Positions 24,767-35,886 are shown, counted from the first letter of the stretch. The stretch: DNA of 64,000 nt from Demequina lignilytica (GCF_030418305.1 NZ_JAUHPX010000003.1:186001-250000), one strand, 5' to 3'. Numbers and translations are program-made. Notes: generated by a model not told the origin, from the sequence alone.

Positions 24767-26517
24767 CCGTCGCCGTCGGCTCGAGGCTCACCGTGCTCGT
24801 CCTGGGCCTCGCGACCCTGGTCGCCGTGCTGGCGCCCGCGCAGCCCGCCGCGGCCCTCGTCACCGATGGGTTCGACCGGTCGATGATCATCTCGGACGCG
24901 CTGTTCTACGACTCCGACGCGATGACGGCGAAGGAGATCCAGGCCTTCCTCGACGAGAAGGTCCCGGAGTGCGAGCCCGAGCGAGACGCGGATCCGGACG
25001 ACATCGTGTGCCTCAAGGACTACGTGACGGAGTTCGCGGCTCGGGACGCCGCGGTGCTCGCCGACGGCACCGTGCTGTGCAAGGCGATCAGCGCGCGCAC
25101 CGGGGTGACCGCCGCGAAGGTGATCGATATCGTCGCCCGCGCCTGCGGGGTGAGCCAGAAGGTGATCCTGGTCACCCTGCAGAAGGAGCAGGGCCTGGTC
25201 ACGAACACCTACCCGAGCTCCTGGCGCTACCGGTCGGCGATGGGCTACGGGTGCCCGGACAGCGGCACGTGCGCGGAGCTCTACTACGGGTTCTTCAACC
25301 AGGTCTACAACGCGGCGAAGCAGTTCAAGCGCTACCAGGCGAACCCGACGAGCTACGGCCATGTCGCCGGACGCACCACGAACCTGAAGATCCACCCGGC
25401 GAACACCACGGCGACCGCCTCGTGCACGGCGACCATCGAGGTGGTCATCAAGAACCAGGCCACGGCCGGCCTGTACAACTACACGCCCTACACGCCGAAC
25501 GCGGCGGCGCTGGCGGCCGGCTGGGGCACCGGCGACACCTGCTCGTCGTACGGCAACCGCAACTTCTACAACTACTACACGACCTGGTTCGGCCCGACCA
25601 CGGGCTACCCGGTGGCGGCCCGCTTCGCCTCGACGTACGAGTCCCATGGCGGCGCTGACGTCCTGGGCGCAGCGCTGACGGCCGGCGTGCGCGTCGACGC
25701 GAACGGCGGAGGCTGGTACCAGCGGTTCTCCAACGGCACGCTGTACCAGACGGCCGACGGGATCTTCACGTACGTGCCCAACGGCTCGATCGCGACGGCG
25801 TACAAGGCGGCCGGCGGGCCCGGGGGTGCCTGGGGCTGGCCCATCGCGGACCGCGTCAAGGAGGACGGCGTCAACGTCATCGAGTTCCGCGAGGTGCGCG
25901 CGGCGTACGTGGGCGGCACGGTCGTCGTGGGCTACCCGTTCGCCGACGTGTCCGCGAACGCCGCGTCGAACGACTACAGCGAGCACGCGGAGGCCATCTT
26001 CTGGATGGCGTCGTCGGGCCTGTCGACCGGCTGGGACACCACCGAGGGCGTCGTCTACCGCCCCCTCTCGAGGATCACCCGCGACGCGATGGCCGCCTTC
26101 CTCTACCGGTACACGGCGCCCGACTACAGCCCGCCGGGCTCGTCGAGCTTCATCGACGTGACGACCACCTCCTCGTTCTTCGCCGAGATCGAGTGGCTCG
26201 CCTCGACGGGGGTGTCGACGGGCTGGAGCACCTCGGCCGGGGCCGAGTACCGCCCGCTGTCGAACATCACCCGCGACGCGATGGCCGCGTTCCTCTACCG
26301 GCTCGCGGCCCCCGAGGACTACGTCGCTCCGACCAGCTCGCCGTTCGTCGACGTCACGCCGTCCCACCCGTTCTACACGGAGATCTGCTGGCTCGCGGAG
26401 ACCGGCATCTCGACCGGCTGGAACACCTCGGCGGGCGCGGAGTACCGGCCGGGCTCGACCATCGGTCGCGACGCCATGGCGGCGTTCCTGTACAGGTTCG
26501 ACCAGCTCGACGGCTGA
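24763..26517 (+). CDS. Secreted protein: lysozyme-like region, LGFP-like repeats, three SLH repeats
   Basis: This 584-residue exported protein has a signal peptide ending near AQPAAA (about residue 30). Residues of about 35-285 contain VSQKVILVTLQKEQGLVTN, a Glu context reminiscent of lysozyme-like transglycosylases, and several cysteines. Residues of about 286-390 resemble LGFP repeats (YQRFSNGTLYQ, GGAWGWPIADRV). Three actinobacterial SLH-type repeats follow at about 392-449, 463-516 and 527-580, each with an F-DV start and an RDAMAAFLYR end. SLH repeats bind secondary wall polymers, often pyruvylated ones. Coupling to the upstream lipoprotein and proximity to a pyruvyltransferase gene support surface anchoring. 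Confidence 0.82.
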   Translation: MTVAVGSRLTVLVLGLATLVAVLAPAQPAAALVTDGFDRSMIISDALFYDSDAMTAKEIQAFLDEKVPECEPERDADPDDIVCLKDYVTEFAARDAAVLADGTVLCKAISARTGVTAAKVIDIVARACGVSQKVILVTLQKEQGLVTNTYPSSWRYRSAMGYGCPDSGTCAELYYGFFNQVYNAAKQFKRYQANPTSYGHVAGRTTNLKIHPANTTATASCTATIEVVIKNQATAGLYNYTPYTPNAAALAAGWGTGDTCSSYGNRNFYNYYTTWFGPTTGYPVAARFASTYESHGGADVLGAALTAGVRVDANGGGWYQRFSNGTLYQTADGIFTYVPNGSIATAYKAAGGPGGAWGWPIADRVKEDGVNVIEFREVRAAYVGGTVVVGYPFADVSANAASNDYSEHAEAIFWMASSGLSTGWDTTEGVVYRPLSRITRDAMAAFLYRYTAPDYSPPGSSSFIDVTTTSSFFAEIEWLASTGVSTGWSTSAGAEYRPLSNITRDAMAAFLYRLAAPEDYVAPTSSPFVDVTPSHPFYTEICWLAETGISTGWNTSAGAEYRPGSTIGRDAMAAFLYRFDQLDG

Positions 26518-26536
26518 GCCCGCGGGCCCGGGGCGG

Positions 26537-28351
26537 TCAGGGACGAGCGAGCACGCCCGCGTCCACGAGGCTGTCCTGGAGCCCGCCGGCGGGCACCCAC
26601 ACGCTGTAGCCGTAGTTGCTCGAGTCGGGCACGTTGAGCGCGCCGAGGTCGGCCGCGAGATCCCAGTCGTCGCACGCGATCACCACGTCCGCGGCGAAGG
26701 CCTCCTCGTCGCCGACCAGGTCCACCTGTCGGGGCGAGAGCCAGTAGCCCACCCAGTTGGCGGTCGTGTCGCGGCCGGCGATGCTGGCGCCGCAGTCGAT
26801 GTCCACGTCGATCGCGACGAGTCCGTCGCTGACCGTCTCGACACGGTCGATCCCGGACTCGATCCGGTCGGGCAGCTCACGTGCGAGCGACGGGTCGGAC
26901 AGGTGCGCGTACCAGGCGGCACCGACCACGAGGGCGCCCGCGAGGACGCGGGGCCAGCGCGACAGCACGACCGTGACCGCCTGTGCCGCGAGCACCACGA
27001 GGGAGGCGATCACCCAGAACCGGTTGGGCCCGGTGAGCGTCGGGGTCAGCGGGATCGCGTGCGGCTCGGTCGGCCACATGCCCTCCCAGGCGCGCAGCGC
27101 CGCCACGTTGCCCGGGCCGTAGGTGGAGCCCCACGTCGGGATCGAGTCGGCGAACACCGTCAGCATGCCCGCGACGACCACGACCGTCGACCCGACGGCG
27201 ATGCCGATCAGCGCCAGCGACATGCGCCGCAGCAGGGCCGCGATGCCCGCCAGGATCACCACCAGCACGAACGGCGCGATGTAGCGGGTGTAGAGCCACG
27301 AGTCCAGGCGCGGCTCGGCGTTGTAGAAGTGAGCCCCGAGGTTGGACCAGTTGAGGATCGACACCAGGCACCCGGCGAGGGACAGCCCGAGGATGAAGAC
27401 GCCGGGACCGAAGCGGCGCTCCGTGAGCACCTCGCGACCGGCCCACACCGCGACCACCACGGCACCGAAGGCCACCAGGCCCAGCGTGCCGACGAGCTGC
27501 GCCCAGGTCTGCGAGAAGGCGATCTTCATGATCAGCACCGGATCGAGATCCGACAGGGACCGCTGCAGCGCGCCGCCCTGGCTGAAGTCTCCCCACAGCA
27601 CGAGCTCGGCGAGCGCCTTGGCGGCGCGGTTGACCAGCAGGGATGCCGGGACGAGCACCGCCAGGGTGACCCCTGCGGTGAGCCGGTGCGTGCGGGAGAA
27701 CAGGAGGCCGGCGAGCCAGATCGCGGCCACGCCGATCCCGACGATCATCCGCGGATGCGTGAAGACCCCCGCGAGCAGGGCGAGCGCAAGGAGGCCCGCT
27801 CTCCCGAAGGTCGGGCGCTCCCAGTAGCGGTAGGCGAGGTAGGCGGCCAGCACCAGCAGGAAGCCGACGAACTGCTCGGCCAGGACGTAGTCGGCCAGTC
27901 CCGTGTACGCGGGGAGGGTCAGCGTGACCGCAGAGGCGAGGATCGCCTGCGGCGTCGAGAGGCCCATGCGCCTGGCCAGGCCGATCAGCGGCAGGATGGT
28001 CGCGAAGCCCACCACGTTGGAGACCAGGTTGGCCCACGCGTAGACCGTCGCCGCGTCGGACGTGAACCACCAGATGGGCGCGATCACGATCGAGGCCAGC
28101 GGGTAGTACCCGCGGGTGATCATCAGCGGCACATCGTCCTGGCCGGCGAAGACGCGCGCGAGCTCGAGGACGCCGTTCTCGTCCCACGGCGTCCGCGGCG
28201 CGATCGCGGAGCGCGACACGACGTACATCGCGAGGAGGAGCATGGCGACGGAGGCCGCGGCGAGCACCCACCACCACCGCGAGTCCCGCAGACGGCTGGG
28301 CAGCGGCGAGGACCCGAGGGTCGTGGGCATCACCGAGGTGGCGGCCTGCAT
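26537..28351 (-). CDS. Polytopic GT-C-type glycosyltransferase-like membrane protein
   Basis: This 604-residue protein has about 12 predicted membrane segments and a C-terminal soluble tail of about 110 residues with paired cysteines (DIDCGAS and VIACDDWD). The first extracytoplasmic loop carries RTPWDENGVLELARV, an acidic-pair motif in the position where GT-C enzymes hold their catalytic Asp/Glu. GT-C enzymes use polyprenyl-phosphate sugars, and a GtrB-like enzyme is encoded at 19763-20734. GAAAGGA lies nine bases upstream of the ATG. The gene is divergent from the next GT-C-like gene across 162 bp. Confidence 0.7.
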   Translation of the reverse strand: MQAATSVMPTTLGSSPLPSRLRDSRWWWVLAAASVAMLLLAMYVVSRSAIAPRTPWDENGVLELARVFAGQDDVPLMITRGYYPLASIVIAPIWWFTSDAATVYAWANLVSNVVGFATILPLIGLARRMGLSTPQAILASAVTLTLPAYTGLADYVLAEQFVGFLLVLAAYLAYRYWERPTFGRAGLLALALLAGVFTHPRMIVGIGVAAIWLAGLLFSRTHRLTAGVTLAVLVPASLLVNRAAKALAELVLWGDFSQGGALQRSLSDLDPVLIMKIAFSQTWAQLVGTLGLVAFGAVVVAVWAGREVLTERRFGPGVFILGLSLAGCLVSILNWSNLGAHFYNAEPRLDSWLYTRYIAPFVLVVILAGIAALLRRMSLALIGIAVGSTVVVVAGMLTVFADSIPTWGSTYGPGNVAALRAWEGMWPTEPHAIPLTPTLTGPNRFWVIASLVVLAAQAVTVVLSRWPRVLAGALVVGAAWYAHLSDPSLARELPDRIESGIDRVETVSDGLVAIDVDIDCGASIAGRDTTANWVGYWLSPRQVDLVGDEEAFAADVVIACDDWDLAADLGALNVPDSSNYGYSVWVPAGGLQDSLVDAGVLARP

Positions 28352-28513
28352 CCGTCACGTCCTTTCGTCGGGTCTGCGCACGCCGGCCGCGCCCGGCGGG
28401 CCTCCGCGGCGACGACGGGCACGCGCGTCCTGCTCGTACGTGAGGATACCTGCCGTGCCCGCCCGGCACGGTGGCGGACGATGCGGCGGTGCCGCGTGCC
28501 AGAATGGGCAGCC

Positions 28514-30094
28514 GTGAGCGCAGTCGAGACGCGAGCGCGGGAGCGCCGGACCTGGCGGCTCGGCCTCGCCTCCGTGACCCTGCTGGTCCTGCTGGTGGGA
28601 GCGGCATGGTCCCTCATGGCCGAGCCGTTCACCAAGGTCGACGAGCCGCGCCACTTCAACTCGGTGGTGCGCCTCATGGAGGGCGGCGGGTGGCCCGCAC
28701 CGCGGGAGGCGCCGCTGCTCGACGCGGTGCGCGTCGCCGCGTCCGAGGCCGGGCATCCCTTCGCGGGCGACGAGGCCTCCCCCGCGCTCCCGGGCGAGCG
28801 CTCTGCGCTCGACGAGCACGAGGGGTCCACGCGCGGGATCGCCGACGATCCGGACTGGATGACGCAGCACCCTCCCGGCTACTACGGGCTCACCGCCGGA
28901 CTGATCTCCGCCGTCGGCGGGCACGGCTGGAGCTGGGACCACGCGCTGCTCGCGATGCGGCTGCTCAGCGACCTGTGGGTCGCGCTCGCCACGATCCCTG
29001 TCGCGCTCGCGGCACGACGCCTGTCGGGATCCCCACGGGGCGCGCTCGTGGGAGCGGCGGCGGTGCTGGCGATCCCGCAGTACTTCCACGTGGGCGCGCT
29101 GGTGTCGAACGACGCGCTCTCGGTGCTCCTGGCCTCGCTGGTGCTGCACCAGTGCGTGGTCGCCATGGACTCGGAGCGTGGCTCGTGGCGGCGGGCGGCG
29201 GTGCTCGGCCTGACCCTGGGCGCGGGGCTGTTCGTCAAGGGGCTGTTCCTCACGCTGATCCCGGTGGTCGCGATCGCGCTCGCGGTGCCGGCGGTCCGCC
29301 GGCACGGCTGGCGGTGGCGTGCCCTGATCGCGCCCGCGATCGCCATGGCGGTCGCCTTCGCGACCGGCGGCTGGTGGTACCTGCGCAACCTCCTGGTCTA
29401 CGGTGCGATCCAGCCGAGCAACTTCGGATCCGGCCGGGAGGACGTCGCGGCCGAGGGCTACGACCTCCTCGAGTTCGTCACCACGGCGCTGCTGCGACTC
29501 AACTCGACCTTCTGGGGCTCCCTCAACCCCGCGCTCGCGCTCCCCGGCTGGTACCTGGCCGGCGCCCTCGTCGTCACGCTCCTCGTGGTGGTGGTGGGTG
29601 CCATCCGCTCCCGGCATCGTCTGATCCTGCTGGTGCTCGCGGCGTACCCGGTGGCGCTGCTCGCCATCACGCTCAACCACGCGTGGGAGATCTACTGGAA
29701 CTACGGACTGTTCCGTGGGATCCAGGGGAGATACCTGTTCCCCGCGATCCTGATCCTCGGCGTCCTCGTGGCGATCAGCTGGTCCGTGGTCGAGCGGCGG
29801 CTGCGCGCGCCGCTGCCCGCGATCGGGGGAGCGGTCGCCGTGCTGGGCCTGGGCGCGGTGGCGTGCGCGGGCTGGATGGTCGCGCTGCACGGGTTCTGGC
29901 CGGAGGCCGGCTCCGTCGGCGAGGGCCTCGCGGTCATGTCCGCGGCGCTCGGGGTGCCGGGTGTGGTCGCGAACGTCCTGGTCGTCGCCGCCTTCGCCGC
30001 GCTCGCGCTCACGGCGGCCGCCGTCGCCGTCCAGCGCGGCACCGACGACGATGCGCGAACCGTCCCGGTCGCCCCCGCCCTCGCCCCGTCCTGA
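28514..30094 (+). CDS. Polytopic membrane protein, DUF2142/GT-C-like
   Basis: This 526-residue protein has about 11 predicted membrane segments. The large first periplasmic loop contains FTKVDEPRHFNSVVRLMEGGGWP and DDPDWMTQHPPGYYGLTAGLI, the Asp-Glu and HPP patterns seen in DUF2142 and related GT-C proteins. LNHAWEIYWNYGLFRGIQGRYLFP near the C-terminus also fits that group. The GTG at 28514 is chosen because CAGAAT lies about nine bases upstream and no good ribosome binding site is present. It probably transfers sugars from lipid carriers to the wall polymer built by the neighbouring genes. Confidence 0.72.
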   Translation: MSAVETRARERRTWRLGLASVTLLVLLVGAAWSLMAEPFTKVDEPRHFNSVVRLMEGGGWPAPREAPLLDAVRVAASEAGHPFAGDEASPALPGERSALDEHEGSTRGIADDPDWMTQHPPGYYGLTAGLISAVGGHGWSWDHALLAMRLLSDLWVALATIPVALAARRLSGSPRGALVGAAAVLAIPQYFHVGALVSNDALSVLLASLVLHQCVVAMDSERGSWRRAAVLGLTLGAGLFVKGLFLTLIPVVAIALAVPAVRRHGWRWRALIAPAIAMAVAFATGGWWYLRNLLVYGAIQPSNFGSGREDVAAEGYDLLEFVTTALLRLNSTFWGSLNPALALPGWYLAGALVVTLLVVVVGAIRSRHRLILLVLAAYPVALLAITLNHAWEIYWNYGLFRGIQGRYLFPAILILGVLVAISWSVVERRLRAPLPAIGGAVAVLGLGAVACAGWMVALHGFWPEAGSVGEGLAVMSAALGVPGVVANVLVVAAFAALALTAAAVAVQRGTDDDARTVPVAPALAPS

Positions 30095-31362
<1,268 letters not shown>

Positions 31363-31363
<1 letters not shown>

Positions 31364-33375
31364 TGACCGCGACGGCGACGACCGCGGGCAGCACCGCGCA
31401 CGCGGCGGCCGACCGCCGCATCGTCCACCGGGTGGTGCTCCCGACCGACTCGGACCCGGACACCCTCCCGCTGTACGTCGACTTCACGCAGGCGCGCGCG
31501 CAGGTGCTGACGGAGCAGGCGCAGCGCAAGCGCGAGGCGGCCGGGGTGTTCGACGACCCGGTGCTCGCGATCAGTCCGCACGATGCGGGCGCCACCCTCG
31601 TCAGCAGGCGCGCGCTCGCGCTCGAGGACGGCTCGCACGTGTCCTTCGCGACGTACTTCAACGCGTTCCCGGCCTCCTACTGGCGCCGCTGGACCGACGT
31701 CGACACGGTCCGTCTGGTGGTCGAGCTGTCGGGACCCGCGACGCTGGTCGTCTACAAGTCGAACGCGCGCGGGCACGCGCAGCGCGTCGAGATGGTCGCG
31801 TCCGACGGCGGCGCGTCCGAGTTCGACCTGCCGCTCGCGCCGTTCGGCGACGGCGGGTGGTACTGGTTCGACCTGCTCGCCTCGGACGGCCCCGTGCGGC
31901 TGGTTCGCGCCGAGTGGACCGTGTCCGCCGCGCACGAGCGGGTCACCGGGACCGCCTCGGTCGGGATCACCACGTTCAACCGCCCCGACTACTGCGTCGA
32001 CCAGCTCCTCACCATGGGCGCGGACCGGTCGCTCGACGGGGTCATCGACCGGATCTACGTGGTCGACCAGGGCAACCAGCGGGTCAAGGACGAGCCGCGC
32101 TTCGCGCAGGCCGCCGAGGTGCTGGGGGACCGCCTGGCATACCTGCGCCAGGGCAACCTGGGCGGCTCGGGCGGTTTCTCCCGCGCGATGGCGGAGACCC
32201 TCGCCGCCAGCGAGTCGGACTACGTGCTGCTGCTCGACGACGACGTGGTGTCCGAGCCCGAGGGCATCCTTCGCGCGGTCGCCTTCGCGAACTTCTGCCG
32301 GATCCCGACGATCGTGGGCGGGCACATGTTCTCGATGCACGAGAAGTCGGTGCTGCACGCCTATGCCGAGCGCGTGAACCGCTACTCGTTCTGGTGGGGT
32401 CCCGCCGCGGGCACCAAGGAGGGCCACGACTTCGGGTCCTACCCCCTGCGCGCGACCACCTGGCTCCACCGCCGTCACGACGGCGACTACAACGGCTGGT
32501 GGATGTGCCTCATCCCCACCCACGCGCTGCGCGAGGTGGGGCTGTCGCTGCCGGTGTTCATCAAGTGGGACGACTCCGAGTACGCGCTTCGCGCCGGCGC
32601 CCACGGGATCCCGACCGTGTCCCTGCCGGGTGCGGCCGTCTGGCACGTGCCGTGGACGGACAAGGACGACTCGATCGACTGGCAGGCGTACTACCACCAG
32701 CGCAACCGCTGGCTCGCGGCGCTGCTGCACTCGCCCTACAAGCGGGGAGGGGTGCTCCCGCGCGCCAGCTTCACCTCCGACGTGAAGCACCTGCTGTCGC
32801 TGCAGTACTCGGCCGTCGAGCTGCGGCTCAAGGCGCTCGAGGAGCTGCTCGAGGGCCCCGATCACCTGCACCGCACCATCGGGACCACGCTCGGCGAGGT
32901 GCGGTCGATGCGCGTGAAGCACACCGACGCGGTGGTCACCAAGGACCCGGCCGCCTACCCCATCACGCGCCGGCATCGTCCGCCGTCGAAGGGGCGGGAC
33001 CCGGAGCGGCCCACCAACCCCGTCTCGTTCGTGATCGGCGCGGCGGTCGGCGCCTTGCGCCAGCTGCGTCCCGTCCGTGACGAGGCCCTCGCGATCCCCG
33101 AGGAGCGCGTCGCCTCGATGGCCGCGAAGTGGTGGAGGCTGTCGCAGATCGACTCGGCGGTGGTGACCTCGGCCGACGGCACCGGGGTGTCGCTCTACGT
33201 CCGCGATCGCGAGCTGTTCAGCGCCTATCTCCGCCGCAGCCTGAACCTGCACCGCAAGGCGATCGCGAGGTGGGACGACCTTCAGGCCGAGTACCGCGGC
33301 GCGCTGGACTCCTTCACCTCCCCCGACCAGTGGAAGGCGACGTTCGCGGCGAACGGCGTGGACGAGGATGACTGA
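31363..33375 (+). CDS. Galactofuranosyltransferase (GlfT2-like)
   Basis: This 670-residue enzyme has the GlfT2 layout: an N-terminal beta-barrel (about residues 20-190), a GT2 catalytic domain (about 195-440) and a helical C-terminus. The catalytic domain carries VGITTFNRPDYCVDQL, YVVDQGNQRV, NLGGSGGFSRAM, the metal-binding LLLDDDV near residue 292, and KWDDSEYALRAGAHG followed by WHVPWTDKDD. In mycobacteria GlfT2 polymerises the arabinogalactan galactan from UDP-galactofuranose. It is coupled to glf upstream and overlaps the permease start downstream. The polymer here cannot be assumed to be arabinogalactan. Confidence 0.92.
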
Positions 33376-34255
33376 GGTCTCCCCGAGGCCGCTCCCCGAA
33401 GGGATGGAGCGGCCGGGGGTCGCTCGCGGCCTCCTCACCCTGGTCTCCCATCGCTACCTGCTGACCCTGCTGGTGCGCAAGGAGCTGCGCGTCCGGTACC
33501 AGGCATCCGTGCTCGGACTCGCGTGGAGCTATGTGAAGCCGGGCGCGCAGTTCGCCGTGTTCTTCTTCGTGATGGGGCAGTTCCTCCAGCTGTCCCGTTC
33601 GATCCCTCCCTACGCGATCTTCCTGTTCTCCGGCATCGTCGTCGTCAACCTGTTCTCGGAGATCCTGGGCAACGCGACCCGCTCCGTCGTCGGCAACGCC
33701 CCGCTGGTGCGCAAGATCTTCCTGCCACGCCAGCTGTTCCCCCTGTCGACGGTGCTCGTCGCGCTCGTGCACTTCCTGCCGCAGCTGGTCATCCTGGTGA
33801 TCGGCGCGCTCGTCTCGGGGTGGCGACCCGACCCCGCCGCGCTCGGTGCGGCCCTCCTGGGCGCCGTGCTCGTGATCGTCTTCGCGCTCGCGCTCGGCCT
33901 CCTGTTCGGCGCGGTCAACGTCGCCTTCCGCGACACCGAGAACACCGTCGACCTGATCCTCATGGTCGCGGTGTGGTTCTCGCCGGTGCTGTACAACATC
34001 GGGCTCGTGCGCGACCACTTCGGTGCCGACAGCTGGCTCACGCGCCTGTACGAGGCGAACCCGCTCACCATCGCCGTCGAGCTGTTCCACCGGGCCTTCT
34101 GGTACCCGGCGGCCGAGCCCGGCGTCCGGGACGGCGCCCTGATCGACCACGTCATGTGGCGCGGGGTCATCGCGCTCGTCGTGTGCATGGGCCTGCTGTG
34201 GGTCGGCGACCGCGTGTTCACCCGCCTGTCCCGCAACTTCGCGCAGGAGCTGTGA
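33368..34255 (+). CDS. wzm: ABC-2 polysaccharide exporter permease (Wzm type), copy 1
   Basis: This 295-residue protein has six predicted membrane segments of the ABC-2 exporter type. LVRKELRVRYQASVLGLAWSYVKPGAQFAVFFFVM is the canonical start of TagG/Wzm/RfbD permeases, and YNIGLVRDHF with NPLTIAVELFHRAFWYP is typical of the C-terminal half. It starts inside the end of the galactofuranosyltransferase gene and overlaps the ATPase start by one base. In mycobacteria the corresponding Wzm exports the galactan, so this copy is the natural partner of glf and the GlfT2-like enzyme. Confidence 0.92.
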   Translation: MTEVSPRPLPEGMERPGVARGLLTLVSHRYLLTLLVRKELRVRYQASVLGLAWSYVKPGAQFAVFFFVMGQFLQLSRSIPPYAIFLFSGIVVVNLFSEILGNATRSVVGNAPLVRKIFLPRQLFPLSTVLVALVHFLPQLVILVIGALVSGWRPDPAALGAALLGAVLVIVFALALGLLFGAVNVAFRDTENTVDLILMVAVWFSPVLYNIGLVRDHFGADSWLTRLYEANPLTIAVELFHRAFWYPAAEPGVRDGALIDHVMWRGVIALVVCMGLLWVGDRVFTRLSRNFAQEL

Positions 34256-35007
34256 TGGCAACCGACCCGTCCATCGAGACGCCCGAGGCGATCGTCGTCG
34301 ACGGCCTGGTCAAGCGCTTCCGCTTCCGGCACGTCCACTCGCTCAAGGAGACCGTGGCCCGGTGGGTGCGCCGCGCCACGGTGGAGACCGACGAGTTCAC
34401 CGCGCTCAAGGACGTGAACCTCACCATCCGCCAGGGCGAGACCGTCGCGCTGCTGGGATTCAACGGATCGGGCAAGTCGACCCTGCTGAAGTGCATCTCC
34501 GGGGTGCTCACGCCCGACGAGGGCCAGATCGGCGTCCGCGGTCGCATCGCCGGCCTGATCGAGGTGGGGGCCGGCTTCCACCCGGACCTCACGGGGCGGG
34601 AGAACGTCTACCTGAACGGCGCGATCCTCGGGATGAGCGAGGCCGAGATCGAGGCGCGCTTCGAGCAGATCGTCGCCTTCTCCGAGATCGAGGAGTTCAT
34701 CGACCAGGAGGTCAAGTTCTACTCGTCGGGCATGTTCCTTCGCCTGGCCTTCTCCGTCGCGGTGCACACTGATCCTGACGTGTTCCTGGTCGACGAGATC
34801 CTGGCGGTGGGAGATGAGCCCTTCCAGCGCAAGTGCCTGGACCGGATCCGCGAGCTGCGCGCCTCGGGCAAGACGCTCGTGATCGTGAGCCACGACCTCA
34901 ACATGGTCGCCGACCTGTGCGACCGTGGGATCCTCCTCGAGCACGGCGTGGTCGTGATGGACGATGAGCCGCACGCGGTGGTGCGCCGCATGCGGGGCGA
35001 GGGCTAA
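34255..35007 (+). CDS. wzt: ABC polysaccharide exporter ATPase (Wzt type), copy 1
   Basis: This 250-residue ATPase has Walker A GFNGSGKST near residue 67, signature YSSGMFLRL near 156 and Walker B VFLVDEIL near 176, followed by SHDLNMV for the switch His. RGRIAGLIEVGAGFHPDLTGRENVYLNG is diagnostic of the TagH/Wzt group. It has no C-terminal carbohydrate-binding domain, so export is probably not dependent on recognition of a terminal cap. It is coupled to its permease (TGATG) and lies 12 bp from the second permease gene. Confidence 0.93.
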   Translation: MATDPSIETPEAIVVDGLVKRFRFRHVHSLKETVARWVRRATVETDEFTALKDVNLTIRQGETVALLGFNGSGKSTLLKCISGVLTPDEGQIGVRGRIAGLIEVGAGFHPDLTGRENVYLNGAILGMSEAEIEARFEQIVAFSEIEEFIDQEVKFYSSGMFLRLAFSVAVHTDPDVFLVDEILAVGDEPFQRKCLDRIRELRASGKTLVIVSHDLNMVADLCDRGILLEHGVVVMDDEPHAVVRRMRGEG

Positions 35008-35019
35008 GGGGGCGGCGCG

Positions 35020-35886
35020 TTGGCTGACATCGACTACCGGGCCGTCGCGATCGAGGCGGGGCTTCCCCGCGTCGGCGCTCGCCCGTCCCTGTGGCGGTAC
35101 CTCGTCGACCTCTGGCATCGGCGCCGCTTCGCGACCACGCTCGCGCGCTACCGGCTCGAGGCGACGCTCTCCGAGCAGCGGCTGGGGATCGCCTGGGTGG
35201 TGATCAGCCCGCTGCTGCAGGCGGCGGTCTACGGCACGGTGTTCGGGATCATCATGACCAGCGACTCGCGGCCGGACAACTTCGTGCCGTTCCTGGTCAC
35301 CGGCTTCTTCCTGTTCACGTTCTTCTCGCAGTCCTTCTCGCAGGGCGCGAAGGCGCTGACGGGCAACGTGTCCCTGGTCAGGAGCCTCCACTTCCCGCGC
35401 ATGCTGCTGCCGGTATCGGCGGTGCTCAAGGAGCTGTACACGCTCGCCCCCATGCTCGTGGTGCTGGTGGCGATCCTCATCGGGTTCGGGGAGCTGCCGA
35501 CGCTGAACTGGCTGCTGATGGTGCCGATCCTCGCCCTGATGACCATGTTCAACCTGGGGGTCGCCCTGATCGCCGCGAGGCTCACGGTGCACCTGCGCGA
35601 CATCGGCCAGCTGATCCCGATCATCACCAGGATCCTGTTCTACGCGAGCGGCATCTTCTACTCGATCGATCTGGTGCTCGCACCGCCGGCGCATCCGGCC
35701 TGGATGCTGCAGGTCGCGCAGTTCAACCCCGTCCACGCGTTCATCGAGCTCGGCCGTGGAGCGCTCCAGACCACGCAGGAGCTCGAGCCTCTCCTGTGGG
35801 TGGTCGCGTCTGGCTCCGCGCTGGTCACTCTCGTGTTCGGAGTGGTCTTCTTCTGGCGGGCGGAGGAGCGCTATGGACGCGCTTGA
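35020..35886 (+). CDS. ABC-2 polysaccharide/teichoic-acid exporter permease, copy 2
   Basis: This 288-residue second permease also has six predicted membrane segments (ARYRLEATLSEQRLGIAWVVISPLLQAAVYGTVFG; FYASGIFYSIDLVLAP). It is clearly divergent in sequence from copy 1, so it is not a recent duplication. The TTG at 35020 has GGGGG six bases upstream. Its 3' end overlaps the second ATPase gene by 14 bases. Given the TagD and CDP-glycerol glycerophosphotransferase genes just beyond on the opposite strand, it may export a polyol-phosphate polymer. Confidence 0.9.
   Translation: MADIDYRAVAIEAGLPRVGARPSLWRYLVDLWHRRRFATTLARYRLEATLSEQRLGIAWVVISPLLQAAVYGTVFGIIMTSDSRPDNFVPFLVTGFFLFTFFSQSFSQGAKALTGNVSLVRSLHFPRMLLPVSAVLKELYTLAPMLVVLVAILIGFGELPTLNWLLMVPILALMTMFNLGVALIAARLTVHLRDIGQLIPIITRILFYASGIFYSIDLVLAPPAHPAWMLQVAQFNPVHAFIELGRGALQTTQELEPLLWVVASGSALVTLVFGVVFFWRAEERYGRA

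Noticed and set aside
26903-28513. A very long plus-strand open frame running across the region in front of the DUF2142-like gene
   Set aside because: It is antisense to a clear minus-strand polytopic membrane protein, and the translated sequence is Arg/Gly/Asp-rich low-complexity typical of shadow frames in 70% GC DNA. Only the part from 28514 is a real gene.
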